Of a stretch of DNA of 64,000 nt, positions 7,686-18,636 are shown piece after piece. This DNA comes from Chryseobacterium echinoideorum (lineage in GTDB: Bacteria > Bacteroidota > Bacteroidia > Flavobacteriales > Weeksellaceae): assembly GCF_007474535.1 (NCBI RefSeq), contig NZ_VKNW01000005.1:124001-188000 (forward strand), in the 5' to 3' direction. Made by a program: the position numbers and the translations under genes. Numbering within the stretch: the first letter of the stretch is position 1; every line of letters begins with the position of its first letter. The notes below the pieces were generated by a model, which saw nothing but the letters and a program-made list of their open reading frames with translations, searched no databases and was not told the DNA's origin.

Positions 7686-8345
7686 ATGTCATTAAAAGCT
7701 GTGCTGTTCGATATGGATGGCGTTATTGTAGATACAGAACCACTGCACAGAAAAGCGTATTTCAAAACATTCGATCAATTGGAAGTCAATGTTTCTGAAA
7801 AATTGTATACCTCTTTCACAGGAGCTTCTACCAAGAGAGTTTGCGAAACTTTAATCAGTGAATTTGATCTTTCTCATTCGCATGAAGATATCGCTGCCAT
7901 TAAAAGAAGTCATTTTAAAGATTATTTTTACAATGATGAAGAATTTGATCTGATTCCCGGTGTAAGACAATTGATCAAGCATTATCATGAAAACGGAATC
8001 ACATTAATTTTAGCTTCTTCCGCAACCATGACGACCATCAATATGGTTTTTGAAAAATTTGGTCTGGAAAAATATTTCAGCGGAAAAATAAGCGGTGCCG
8101 ACTTAAAAGAATCTAAACCTCATCCTGAAATTTTTATGAAAGCTGCTGAAATGGCAAATCAATCTATAGAAAACTGCATGGTCATTGAAGATTCTACCAA
8201 CGGAATTTTGGCAGCAAAACGAGCAGAGATTTTTTGTGCCGCTTATAAGAGTCTGCATTCTGTGAATCAAACCTATGATTTGGCAGATGTTGTAGTGTCT
8301 GATTATGATGAACTTGTTCTGGATAAAATTTTAGCTTATTTTTAG
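7686..8345 (+). CDS. HAD-superfamily phosphatase, beta-phosphoglucomutase-like
   Basis: A 219-residue cytosolic HAD hydrolase of subfamily IA with a helical cap. Motif I is DMDGVIVDTEPLH with the nucleophile Asp9 and acid/base Asp11; motif II is LILASSA; motif III/IV is KPHPEIF and MVIEDSTNGILAAKRA. The DGVIVDTEPLH pattern is typical of beta-phosphoglucomutase or small-sugar phosphatases; the substrate cannot be fixed. It is a single gene ending before a perfect hairpin. Confidence 0.9.
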   Translation: MSLKAVLFDMDGVIVDTEPLHRKAYFKTFDQLEVNVSEKLYTSFTGASTKRVCETLISEFDLSHSHEDIAAIKRSHFKDYFYNDEEFDLIPGVRQLIKHYHENGITLILASSATMTTINMVFEKFGLEKYFSGKISGADLKESKPHPEIFMKAAEMANQSIENCMVIEDSTNGILAAKRAEIFCAAYKSLHSVNQTYDLADVVVSDYDELVLDKILAYF

Positions 8346-8409
8346 ATAATAAATTTTTAGCAGTGGGTCTCTAAGCACAATACTAAACAAAATTTAAAAT
8401 ATTACAATA

Positions 8410-8439
8410 GAAACCGGTTCTAAAAACAGAACCGGTTTC
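8410..8439. terminator. 12-bp perfect hairpin between convergent genes
   Basis: GAAACCGGTTCT and AGAACCGGTTTC pair perfectly around a 6-base loop (AAAAAC). It lies between the convergent HAD and metallophosphoesterase genes. There is no T-tract on either side, so termination is inferred from position and stem strength. Confidence 0.5.
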
Positions 8440-8466
8440 GTTGAAAGTATAGTAAAAAATTGAAAT

Positions 8467-10050
8467 TTAAGGAATAAGGACAGCGTTTTGCACATCAAAT
8501 TCTGCTGATGAACCAGATTCGTTGCCATACATATCTACTGCTTTTACTTCCACTTTATGTTTTCCCAAAGAAAGTTTTCTCGGAAAATCTGCCGTCCAGA
8601 TATGCTTGGAAGCTTCAGGATTGGAAGGTCTTCGCCCTGTAAGGATTGAAGGAGCCATATCCCATTTGAAAACAGACAGAGCAAAGTTGGGATCAATGGT
8701 TTCATTATAATCCATTTCTTCCCATTTTCCGCCGTCAATTCTGTATTCTACCTTGTCTTTTTTGCTTCCCATAAAGAAATTAGCCAAAATTTTTGCAGAA
8801 GTTTTAGACGGATGAGGAATCACCTTCGGAACGTAGAGCTGAATCTGATAATCTTCAGGTTTTCCTGCTGTTTTATATTTTACTTTGTATTGATTATCAC
8901 TGAAACTGATAAAAGAATACCCTTTGGCTGTACCATCTCTCATGGTAGAAGTCGGCAAACCGGCATCATCTGCTGTTCCTGAATACCAATCTCCGCAAGT
9001 AGTTCCTACATTATATTCATGCAAATTTTTAGAACCATTCCAACCTGCCTGTTTGCCGTAAAAAATCTGCTGCTGAATATGGGTATGAGCTGACAGAACC
9101 AATGCATTTTGAAACGGTGCCAGATAATCAAATAATTTCTGACGGTCAGCATTTCTGAAATTATCTTCATTGGTATGTTCCAAAGGAATGTGAAGCGAAA
9201 CAACAACCAATTTATTTTTGTCAACCAACTTCAAATCGTTTTCTATAAACTTCAGCTGATCCTCACGGAATCCGCCCCAATAGCCTTTTGCGTCTCTTGG
9301 ATCCGGATAAAGAATGTCATCCAAGATCATAAAATGAACATTTCCGTAATTGAAAGAATAATTGGCAGGACCAAAGTTGGCTTCAAAAGTTTCGTCTGAG
9401 AACTGATCTTCTTTCGCATCATAATTCATGTCATGATTTCCCATTACATTGTACCAAGGCAATCCGATCTCCCGCATTACATCTGCATAAGGCTTTTGCA
9501 GACTAAGATCATCACCCACCAAATCTCCCAAACTGATTCCCAACACTGCATTTTTTTTGGTACTTTTCACTTCATTTACAATAGATCTTTTAAAGTAATC
9601 AAGCTGTTTTTCCGTATATGGTTGCGGATCTCCGAATACCAGAATGTCAAAATTTTTATCTTCGTTTTGTTTGTACAAAGCAAAATTGAGTTCTTTCGGT
9701 AATGTTCCGGTCGGAGCTGTTCCTTTATACTTAAAATCAGCAGGCGAACCTTTTGGTTTGTACTGATAATAATATTGCGGAAGATTGTTTTGATTTACCG
9801 GTGTCATAAAACCGGAAGGCTTTACCACAAAAATGGTCTGGTTTTCCTGAATCGGCAAACTGTACTTTCCGTTTTTATCCGTCAGAACAACCTGAACTCC
9901 GTTAGAAACGGCAACACCTTCTATTCCTTTTTCGCGGTTTTCTTTTTTCTGATTTTTATTTGAATCTTCAAAAACATATCCTGATACAGAAGTCTGTGAA
10001 AATGCCATTGCTGCAATCAGCATGCATGGCATTAAGAATTTTATCTTCAT
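8467..10050 (-). CDS. Secreted calcineurin-like metallophosphoesterase with N- and C-terminal accessory domains
   Basis: A 527-residue protein with a signal peptide (MKIKFLMPCMLIAAMAFSQ). Residues about 20-125 form a carboxypeptidase-regulatory-like beta domain (VSGYVFEDSNKNQKKENREK). Residues about 130-350 are the phosphoesterase core with VFGDPQ, LGDLVGDD, NVMGNHDMN, SLHIPLEH and LSAHTHIQ, giving the two-metal ligand set. The C-terminal third is the beta-rich calcineurin-like C-terminal domain. It should hydrolyse phosphomono- or diesters in the periplasm or at the surface. It is 24 bases after the SusD gene and clearly the third gene of that operon, so its substrate is probably what the SusCD pair imports. 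Confidence 0.93.
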   Translation of the reverse strand: MKIKFLMPCMLIAAMAFSQTSVSGYVFEDSNKNQKKENREKGIEGVAVSNGVQVVLTDKNGKYSLPIQENQTIFVVKPSGFMTPVNQNNLPQYYYQYKPKGSPADFKYKGTAPTGTLPKELNFALYKQNEDKNFDILVFGDPQPYTEKQLDYFKRSIVNEVKSTKKNAVLGISLGDLVGDDLSLQKPYADVMREIGLPWYNVMGNHDMNYDAKEDQFSDETFEANFGPANYSFNYGNVHFMILDDILYPDPRDAKGYWGGFREDQLKFIENDLKLVDKNKLVVVSLHIPLEHTNEDNFRNADRQKLFDYLAPFQNALVLSAHTHIQQQIFYGKQAGWNGSKNLHEYNVGTTCGDWYSGTADDAGLPTSTMRDGTAKGYSFISFSDNQYKVKYKTAGKPEDYQIQLYVPKVIPHPSKTSAKILANFFMGSKKDKVEYRIDGGKWEEMDYNETIDPNFALSVFKWDMAPSILTGRRPSNPEASKHIWTADFPRKLSLGKHKVEVKAVDMYGNESGSSAEFDVQNAVLIP

Positions 10051-10074
10051 TTTTAATTTGATTAATTATTGGAA

Positions 10075-11523
10075 TTATTGATTCCACCACATTTTGGTGT
10101 TGATGTTGTCTCCGCCCATATTTTGTGATGCGATGACATAATTATCGTAATTCTGAACCTTTGTTACCGTAGGATACATCATTCTCTGAGGCATTTTTCC
10201 ATCGTTGAAAAGTCCGCCATTGTTTGGTAAAACCGGAAAACCTGTTCTTCTTTGTTCGTACCATTGCTGGTGATCTACAAAAAATAATCCCACATATTTC
10301 TGAAGCATAATTCTTTCTAAAGTTCCGTTATATGCTACTTTCGGGTTCGCAAAATAATTCGCCGGCATTGTAGTGCCCCACTGTTCCAGGGTAGCTTTTA
10401 CAGCGTTTTCGTAAAAAGTTTGTGCATTTCCCGGAATAATTCCTTTAAAGGCTAATTCTGATAAAATAAACTGAAGCTCTGCATACGGCATAATCAAAAT
10501 TTTCAATGGTGCTTTTGCCAGATTCTGATTAAGATTGGAAGGCTGATAATTAAACGTAGATCCTAAAGCATACCCTGAAGGAGCTCCTTTATATCCAATA
10601 TTGGTATTTCCCGGAATTGATTTAGCCTGTGTGAAAAACATACTCAATCTTGGATCGTTGTTGTCTACCAAAGTTTTGGTAAAAAACTCTCCCGAAGCCC
10701 GGTAAGCCGTAAAATCCTGCGGTCTTGCGATTGGCGGAAGCAGAGGTGCAACTCCCGAGATATCCAAAACTGCTCCATCAGCATTATTCTGAAAAATCGG
10801 ATAATTCACAGGATCATTAACAATTTCAGCAATTCTCTGATGAACATTTACTTCTCCGTTTCGGTTTAAAATCCTTGTCAAAAGTCTTAATGAAAGAGAA
10901 TTACAGAATTTTTTCCATTTTACGATTCCTGCCGTACTTGAATGTGCCTGAAAAAACAAATCGCCTTCCGATAATGTTTTTGTCGTATCAAAAAGTGTAT
11001 TAGCTTCCTTCAGATCATTCAGCAAAAACAAATAAATATCTTTCTGCTTGTCATATTTCGGTCGCATAATATCTTCTTCAAGCCTTAATGCTTCGGTCAT
11101 GGGAACATCACCAAATGCATCGGTAAGATTAGCCATAATCCATGCGTTCAAAACTTTAGAGATGGCAAGATAATTTTTATTATCTTCTTTTTTAGCAGCT
11201 TCATTCAGTTCTTTTACTTGTTTCAGCCATTTGTAACTTGTATTCCAGAATCCGTTTCCGGTGCTTTCGGTAAGATAATATCTGCTGATTGTATTTCCTT
11301 CGTTGGGAAAATCTAAAGCAATCTGCATAATATCAAATGTAAAATCATCAGCACGGTTGTATCCGTATGATCCCATTTCGTACTGAATAGGAACCAGAAA
11401 ACTTCCTACCGAAGGATTTTTTATACGGCTTGTATCGGTATTGATTTCTTCAAAATTTCTGTCGCATGAGTTTAAACTCAAAACAGACAATACTATTGCA
11501 GTAGATAAAAATATTTTTTTCAT
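10075..11523 (-). CDS. SusD/RagB-like outer-membrane substrate-binding lipoprotein (SusD-like 2 type)
   Basis: A 482-residue surface lipoprotein. The signal ends in a lipobox with the acylated Cys (SVLSLNSCDRNFEEINTD). The helical TPR scaffold is typical: YLAISKVLNAWIMANLTDAFGDVPMTEAL and the end block QYVGLFFVDHQQWYEQRRTG; the latter WYEQRRTG phrase marks the SusD-like 2 branch. It would act as the lid of the SusC transporter. It lies 5 bases after the SusC stop and 24 before the phosphoesterase, forming one transcription unit. Confidence 0.93.
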   Translation of the reverse strand: MKKIFLSTAIVLSVLSLNSCDRNFEEINTDTSRIKNPSVGSFLVPIQYEMGSYGYNRADDFTFDIMQIALDFPNEGNTISRYYLTESTGNGFWNTSYKWLKQVKELNEAAKKEDNKNYLAISKVLNAWIMANLTDAFGDVPMTEALRLEEDIMRPKYDKQKDIYLFLLNDLKEANTLFDTTKTLSEGDLFFQAHSSTAGIVKWKKFCNSLSLRLLTRILNRNGEVNVHQRIAEIVNDPVNYPIFQNNADGAVLDISGVAPLLPPIARPQDFTAYRASGEFFTKTLVDNNDPRLSMFFTQAKSIPGNTNIGYKGAPSGYALGSTFNYQPSNLNQNLAKAPLKILIMPYAELQFILSELAFKGIIPGNAQTFYENAVKATLEQWGTTMPANYFANPKVAYNGTLERIMLQKYVGLFFVDHQQWYEQRRTGFPVLPNNGGLFNDGKMPQRMMYPTVTKVQNYDNYVIASQNMGGDNINTKMWWNQ

Positions 11524-11528
11524 TTTGA

Positions 11529-14507
11529 TTAAAATTTTAGATTAACTTGAAAACCGACTGTTCTTGCTGTTGGAAGCTGTCCTATTTCGGCTCCGGGAGT
11601 AATGGTAGAATCGTTGAGAGCGGCAACTTCAGAATCAAACATTGGGAATTTAGTCCACATCCAGAGATTTTTTCCGAAAATAGCTAAAGTAAGTTCTGTA
11701 AGCTTTAAAGGAGCAATGACATCTTTTGAAAAAGAATAAGCGATTCTTGCATCTCTCAACTTAATAAATGACGTATCAAAAGTGTTGGTTTCTACATTGG
11801 CTCTTCTGTAATAATCACCATAATAAGCTGATAGACCTACAGCTTTTGTATTTGGACTATACGTTCCGTCCGGATTTAAGATTACCCCTTGTCCTACAAT
11901 GGTTCCTCCCGGATTATCTCTGCCAACCAAAGTATGCTGCAGTTTTCCTTGTTCAGACATTTTATGATGCGTCTGAGAATAGGCTACTCCACCATACTGA
12001 CCGTCAAATGAGAAGCTGATCTGCCAGTTTTTAATTTTAAAATCATTCTGAAGACCTGCTCTCCATTTCGGGAATGCATTTCCAACTTTTTCTACACGAT
12101 CAGGTCTCTCCGGAAGTCCGGTTGACGGATTGTATACTACTTCTCCGTTCGGATTTCTCACCAATTTAAATCCATACAAATCACCTAAAGATCCGCCAAC
12201 AACAGCATTGTAATACAGAACTCCTGCAACGGTAGAAATAGTATAGAAACTTTCTCCTGCAAATTCCGCAGGTAGGGTAAGAATTTTGTTTCTGTTCATC
12301 GACCAGTTTGCGGAAATATTCCAGGTGAAGTTTTGAGATTTGAATGGAAGTCCGTTCAGGCTCATTTCAATACCCCTGTTTCTTACTTTACCTGCATTAA
12401 TAATTCTGCTTGAATAACCTGATTCCCATAATGTAGGTACGGTAATGATTTGATTTTCGGTATCGTTTTGGTAAAGCGTGATATTGTAACCCAATCTGTT
12501 TTTCAATGCTGAAAAATCCATCCCTGCTTCAATATTGGTATTATCTTCAGGCTTTAGCAAAGGATTAGGATATGTTCCCGGTGTAAGAACAGAACCCACA
12601 AAATCACTTGGCGTATAATATTTATCAAGCTGATAAGGAAGTCCTGCAACCCCAACTTTCGCCCATGAAGCTCTCAACTTCCAATAATTGAAACTTGGAG
12701 ATGATAAATTAAAAATATCCGAAAGAATAAAACTGGTACTTACTGAAGGATAAAAGAAAGATCTGTATTGTACAGGAAGTGTACTGCTCCAGTCATTTCG
12801 TCCGGTCACATCCAAAAATACAAGATTGTCATAATTTGCACTTACCAATCCATAAACCGAATTGGTTTGCTGGTCATTGGGTCTCGGAACTTTGGTAATC
12901 AATGAAATAGCATTATTCAGACTATAATCGCCAGGAATCTTAAGCCCTTCTGCACGGTAATCATTCATTACATATTCGTTGTATCGTATACTGGCACCGG
13001 CATTGGCATTCAGATTAAATTTGCCAAAATCTTTTTTATAAGTGAAAAGCACATCATTATTAAACTCATTATTTTTGATATACTGCTCTCTGTAAAATCC
13101 TTTCACATAATTAGCTGAACTGTAAGGCCTTTTCGTTGTTCTCTCTTCATTAAGCATCTCAATACCTGATCTCAGCATCATGCTGAAATTTTTATTGAAA
13201 TCATACGTTGCCGAAATATTTCCGGTAATCATTTTCTTCTCTACTCCGTTCAGCATATGATAAGCAATAAGATAAGGATTATCAATAAACGAGCTGAATG
13301 GGTGAATCTGATCTATCTCTTCCTGCCCCGGCTTCCAGACGGGTCTGTACCATGCCAAATCTACATTCGGATTCTGGAAAATCATAAAGTAAGAAATCGA
13401 CTGGTTGTTGTATCCTGTTGCCGGAAGATTATCACTCTTTGTATTGGCGTAATTGAATTTTGTTGAAATTTTAAATTTATCTGTCAGTTTATGATCGAAT
13501 GAAAATGCGGCATTAAAACGGTCAAAACCTGTATTGGGCATCATCCATTTATTGTCCAGATACGTTAATGAAGCCCTGAAACCCGACTTGCCATTGCTGC
13601 TTTCCAAAGAAACATTATTAGACGAAGTAACTCCTGTTTCCCAAAAGCCCTTTACATTATCACGATATGGTCTCCAAAGTTGTCTTTCTTTGCTCTGTCC
13701 CAAAACTGTAGGATCATACTGAAAATAATACTGTCCGTTAAATTTCGGTCCGAAAGCACTACTTGTCCCACCTGTACTCACCCCATCTGCAGAAGCTCCG
13801 TAGGAATAGAAAAATTCTCCTGCCGAGTTTTTCGCCAATGTTCCCTGTCCGTATTCATGTTGATAATCCGGCCATTTTAAAACAGAATCAAAACTCAAAG
13901 AAGAATTGAATGAAACTCTAAGTTTCCCATTTTTGCTTTTCCCGGATTTTGTGGTGATCATCAAAGCTCCATTCGCAGCTCTTGAACCGTACAAAGCCGC
14001 TGCAGAAGCACCTTTCAGTACTGTAACCGATTCAATATCATCCGGATTGATACTGTTTAAACCATTTCCTAAATCAATCGGCAAATCTCCTCCCGTTCCG
14101 GCTCCATAAGCTGCCGTGCCTGTTCCCGTAGTAGAATTACTCAACGGAACACCATCTACCACAATAAGAGCATAATTATTATCTAATGAAAAAGATTTTT
14201 CTCCCCTCAAAGTAATTCTCGCCGAACCCAAAGGTCCCGCTCCTGCTGTCTGAACTTTCAAGCCGGAAACGCGTCCTTCCAGACCCTGAACCCAGTTATT
14301 GTTCTGAATATTTTCAAATACTTCAGAATTTACCTTTTCCGCTACATAACCCAAAGACTTATCCTGTCTTTTAATTCCTAAAGCGGTTACTACTACCTCA
14401 TCAATTTCTTTGATGGAGTCTTTCTTTACTTTCTGCTGTGCTGTCAGATTGAGGCTTACCAATCCCAGAACAGATAACATCAGTACTTTTTGAATCTCTC
14501 TACGCAT
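11529..14507 (-). CDS. SusC/RagA-like TonB-dependent outer-membrane transporter
   Basis: A 992-residue TonB-dependent transporter. After the signal peptide comes a TonB box (EVVVTALGI), the plug with the SusC signature (RITLRGEKSF, ALIVVDGVPL, VTVLKGASAAALYGSRAANG) and the 22-strand barrel ending in the beta-signal FQVNLKF. The N-terminal carboxypeptidase-like beta-sandwich found in many SusC proteins is missing; the TonB box follows the signal directly. It is the first gene of the SusC, SusD, phosphoesterase unit and has a promoter box at 14524-14531. No sigma/anti-sigma pair is adjacent. Confidence 0.95.
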   Translation of the reverse strand: MRREIQKVLMLSVLGLVSLNLTAQQKVKKDSIKEIDEVVVTALGIKRQDKSLGYVAEKVNSEVFENIQNNNWVQGLEGRVSGLKVQTAGAGPLGSARITLRGEKSFSLDNNYALIVVDGVPLSNSTTGTGTAAYGAGTGGDLPIDLGNGLNSINPDDIESVTVLKGASAAALYGSRAANGALMITTKSGKSKNGKLRVSFNSSLSFDSVLKWPDYQHEYGQGTLAKNSAGEFFYSYGASADGVSTGGTSSAFGPKFNGQYYFQYDPTVLGQSKERQLWRPYRDNVKGFWETGVTSSNNVSLESSNGKSGFRASLTYLDNKWMMPNTGFDRFNAAFSFDHKLTDKFKISTKFNYANTKSDNLPATGYNNQSISYFMIFQNPNVDLAWYRPVWKPGQEEIDQIHPFSSFIDNPYLIAYHMLNGVEKKMITGNISATYDFNKNFSMMLRSGIEMLNEERTTKRPYSSANYVKGFYREQYIKNNEFNNDVLFTYKKDFGKFNLNANAGASIRYNEYVMNDYRAEGLKIPGDYSLNNAISLITKVPRPNDQQTNSVYGLVSANYDNLVFLDVTGRNDWSSTLPVQYRSFFYPSVSTSFILSDIFNLSSPSFNYWKLRASWAKVGVAGLPYQLDKYYTPSDFVGSVLTPGTYPNPLLKPEDNTNIEAGMDFSALKNRLGYNITLYQNDTENQIITVPTLWESGYSSRIINAGKVRNRGIEMSLNGLPFKSQNFTWNISANWSMNRNKILTLPAEFAGESFYTISTVAGVLYYNAVVGGSLGDLYGFKLVRNPNGEVVYNPSTGLPERPDRVEKVGNAFPKWRAGLQNDFKIKNWQISFSFDGQYGGVAYSQTHHKMSEQGKLQHTLVGRDNPGGTIVGQGVILNPDGTYSPNTKAVGLSAYYGDYYRRANVETNTFDTSFIKLRDARIAYSFSKDVIAPLKLTELTLAIFGKNLWMWTKFPMFDSEVAALNDSTITPGAEIGQLPTARTVGFQVNLKF

Positions 14508-14523
14508 TAATTTTTTGTTTGCG

Positions 14524-14531
14524 CAAAATTA
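14524..14531 (-). promoter_or_regulatory. Promoter -7 box (TAATTTTG) for the SusCD-phosphoesterase unit
   Basis: On the minus strand TAATTTTG fits TAnnTTTG and lies 17 bases before the SusC start. A clear upstream TTG is not seen. Confidence 0.4.
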
Positions 14532-14750
14532 TAAAGGCATTATGACGAGGACTTTAATAAGATTTTAACATTTTTTAAAGAATTTTTGAACATCATATTA
14601 ATTTATATTTAACAGATTCACATAATCTTTTGTATTGCAGGTATTTAAAGAAATTAAGTATTATTAATATATACTTTCCCTTTATTTAAAGTAATTTTGA
14701 GAGTTTTCTCTCAAAAAATTTTCAGTTTAGAAAAAATTTCAATTTGAAAA

Positions 14751-14782
14751 ATAAAAAAATCTGCTCCTCAAAGAAGCAGATT
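14751..14782 (-). terminator. Terminator of the glycerophosphodiesterase gene
   Basis: On the minus strand AATCTGCTTC and GGAGCAGATT form a stem of 10 bp with one G-T pair around TTTGA, followed by a run of T. Confidence 0.8.
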
Positions 14783-14805
14783 ATATCTTTAAAATTTTTA
14801 GGTTC

Positions 14806-15549
14806 TTAATCTTTAAGCTGATCCGGAATATTAGTTGTGATAAAACCAATGTTTTGTGCCTTCAGTTCATCAGCAATTTTTTTATCATTTACAGTCCATG
14901 CATTAGTAATCAATCCTAAATTATTGGCTTCAGAAATCCATGTCGGGTTTTTCTGAAAAACACTGTAATGATAATCAAGACCATCAAGACCCTGCTTTTT
15001 TATCTCCTGAGGTGAAAGTTCGCCTTTCAGGTACTGAACTTTAAATTGAGGCTCCAATCTTTTAATTTCCTTGCAAATATTCAGACTAAAAGAAATGAAT
15101 TCGCATTGATTATCCAGCTTCATAGCTTTAATCATTTGGATTGTTTTTGCGGTCATTTCATCTTCTTTTTCTTTGGTTTTATCCGGCTTGATTTCAACGA
15201 TAAGCTTCAAAGATTTGTCTTTTTTACCTTGCTTTAAATAAGCCTTCAAGGTCGGAAAGTTTTCACCATTGGAAAGTTTTACTTTTTTTAGTTCTTTAAA
15301 ACCCGTTTCAGAAATTTCCATCTTGTCGTGATGCTCATCATGATTCACCACCAAAACGCCATCTTTTGTCATTCTAACATCAAATTCAGAACCATAAATC
15401 TTTAGATTTTGGGCATTTTTCAAAGCTTTGATGGAGTTTTCTGTTGTTTTTGGCTGTGTCTGCCAATACCCTCTGTGTGCAATGATCTTTGTTTGAGCAT
15501 TCATAAAAACCGTCCCTGCAATAGCTAGTCCTAAAATTACTTTTTTCAT
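14806..15549 (-). CDS. Secreted glycerophosphodiester phosphodiesterase
   Basis: A 247-residue GDPD-family protein with a signal peptide (MKKVILGLAIAGTVFMNAQ). The catalytic core is visible: IIAHRGYWQTQPKTTENS with the first catalytic His and the family's ENS, then EFDVRMTKDGVLVVNHDEHHD with Glu, Asp and the second His. It would split glycerophosphodiesters from phospholipids to glycerol-3-phosphate and an alcohol in the periplasm. It has its own promoter box and terminator, so it is separate from the SusCD-phosphoesterase operon, but the two sit together and are both linked with organic phosphate. Confidence 0.93.
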   Translation of the reverse strand: MKKVILGLAIAGTVFMNAQTKIIAHRGYWQTQPKTTENSIKALKNAQNLKIYGSEFDVRMTKDGVLVVNHDEHHDKMEISETGFKELKKVKLSNGENFPTLKAYLKQGKKDKSLKLIVEIKPDKTKEKEDEMTAKTIQMIKAMKLDNQCEFISFSLNICKEIKRLEPQFKVQYLKGELSPQEIKKQGLDGLDYHYSVFQKNPTWISEANNLGLITNAWTVNDKKIADELKAQNIGFITTNIPDQLKD

Positions 15550-15616
15550 ATTAAATTACTTATTACTGAAATTTCTTCTTTGTATTTCAAGAAACAGAAG
15601 AAAACATACAATCATG

Positions 15617-15624
15617 CAAAGTTA
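15617..15624 (-). promoter_or_regulatory. Promoter -7 box (TAACTTTG) for the glycerophosphodiesterase
   Basis: Minus-strand TAACTTTG, with TTG 16 bases upstream of it, gives a leader of about 60 bases. Confidence 0.45.
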
Positions 15625-15713
15625 TAAAGACATTTTATATCAACTGTTAAAAAGAATGAATATTAGTTTTAATGGAATATTAATTTTAATCTGAAAATCT
15701 CCTCAATACTTAT

Positions 15714-15721
15714 TATTTTTG
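15714..15721 (+). promoter_or_regulatory. Promoter -7 box (TATTTTTG) for ligA
   Basis: TATTTTTG fits TAnnTTTG and ends 20 bases before the ligA ATG. Confidence 0.4.
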
Positions 15722-15732
15722 TTGCAAAGTAA

Positions 15733-17742
<2,010 letters not shown>

Positions 17743-17808
17743 GTTGAAAGTTTTTGGAACGGAGAGTCCCTGAATTAATATGAAAACTTGAAAATAGACT
17801 GAATTACC

Positions 17809-17886
17809 TAGCCCTGATTGCAGCGACATCCTTTTGTGGAGCAAAGCAGAACAAAAGATACAGCGGAAAGCAGGTTCCCGGCTTCT
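17809..17886 (+). repeat. TAGCCC palindromic intergenic repeat, copy 1
   Basis: The unit starts TAGCCCTGATTGCAGCGACA, has the stem CTTTTGT / ACAAAAG around a loop with GGAGCAAAGC, and continues GATACAGCGGAAAGCAGG. A second copy with a longer, different stem but the same flanks and loop is at 32771-32867. Confidence 0.75.
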
Positions 17887-17893
17887 AAAAAAC

Positions 17894-17926
17894 AAAACTC
17901 TCAGATTTAGCTTTCTGAGAGTTTTT
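17894..17926. terminator. Bidirectional terminator between ligA and the DUF1349 gene
   Basis: AAAACTCTCAGA pairs with TCTGAGAGTTTT around 8 bases, with T-runs following on both strands. It serves convergent genes. Confidence 0.8.
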
Positions 17927-17940
17927 TATGCAGTATTATT

Positions 17941-18516
17941 TTATTTATTTTTCTTCAGCCATTCTAAACGACGCTGATCCGGAAGATGTTTCACAGAAAA
18001 ATTTTCAAATATTGCTTTAAAGCCATTCCCATCGGGACTTGCCGCCATAACCCCGACTTTCACGGGTGTATTGTCCTGCATATAAGCATTTCGCATCATT
18101 ACGTATTCTTTGTCATCGAATGAATAGAAAATCTCAACGGCATCTAATCTTCTGACAGCTTTTATCCATACAAAAGGTGGTGTTTTCTCAAGAACAATAA
18201 CGCTCCAGTCGCTGGTTTTATGGGTTACAACGGTGCTTAGATTGAATTTTCCGTCAACAAATTCTACTCCGGCTTTTATGTAGTTTTGTTCATCAATTCT
18301 CAGCATCAACCCCATCTGATCAAAACGGACTTTGTAATCTCCGGTGATTTTTACTTTTGCTTCGAATTCTCCGCCATAAGTTGAGTAATAAAATGGAGCA
18401 TCATCTACTGTAAAGCCATAATGTGAAATTCTCCAATAATCACTTTGCGGAGTGACACTCATTATCAGTTTTTTGTCTTTGATTTCCCATTGTTGAGGCT
18501 CGTTGAACCAAATCAT
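17941..18516 (-). CDS. DUF1349 (concanavalin-like) domain protein, signal peptide out of frame
   Basis: A 191-residue open frame covering a whole DUF1349 domain, a concanavalin-like beta-sandwich (WRISHYGFTVDDAPFYYSTYG, shortened here; then FDQMGLMLRIDEQNYIKAGVE and PPFVWIKAVRR). The visible start at 18516 (MIWFNEPQQW) is probably not the natural one. An ATG at 18590 opens MKKLILSSIIILNFF in another frame, and one added T in a T6 run (18546-18551, minus strand) would join it to SSSKAQSLEK and this domain, giving a normal secreted form. So the gene is either frameshifted, phase-variable or carries a sequencing error. The biological role is unknown; the domain usually binds or processes sugars. 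Confidence 0.8.
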   Translation of the reverse strand: MIWFNEPQQWEIKDKKLIMSVTPQSDYWRISHYGFTVDDAPFYYSTYGGEFEAKVKITGDYKVRFDQMGLMLRIDEQNYIKAGVEFVDGKFNLSTVVTHKTSDWSVIVLEKTPPFVWIKAVRRLDAVEIFYSFDDKEYVMMRNAYMQDNTPVKVGVMAASPDGNGFKAIFENFSVKHLPDQRRLEWLKKNK

Positions 18517-18590
18517 TTTCTCAAGAGACTGTGCTTTACTACTTGAAAAAAGTTTAAAATTATAATTGATGACAGTATTAATTTTTTCAT
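18517..18590 (-). pseudogene. Detached signal-peptide segment of the DUF1349 gene
   Basis: From ATG at 18590 the minus strand reads MKKLILSSIIILNFFQVV and stops at a TGA just past the DUF1349 start. With one more T in the T6 run it would read on as NFFSSSKAQSLEKMIW, with a cleavage site after KAQ like other exported proteins in this window. Confidence 0.6.
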
Positions 18591-18636
18591 ATATTTTTTT
18601 GTTTTCGCAGAATTAACTGATTTTAATAGATGTACA

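Larger units (their letters stand above)
14508..14805. other. Intergenic region upstream of the SusC gene
   Basis: About 300 very AT-rich bases. They hold the SusC promoter box (14524-14531) and the terminator of the glycerophosphodiesterase gene (14751-14782). No small gene was seen. Confidence 0.6.
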
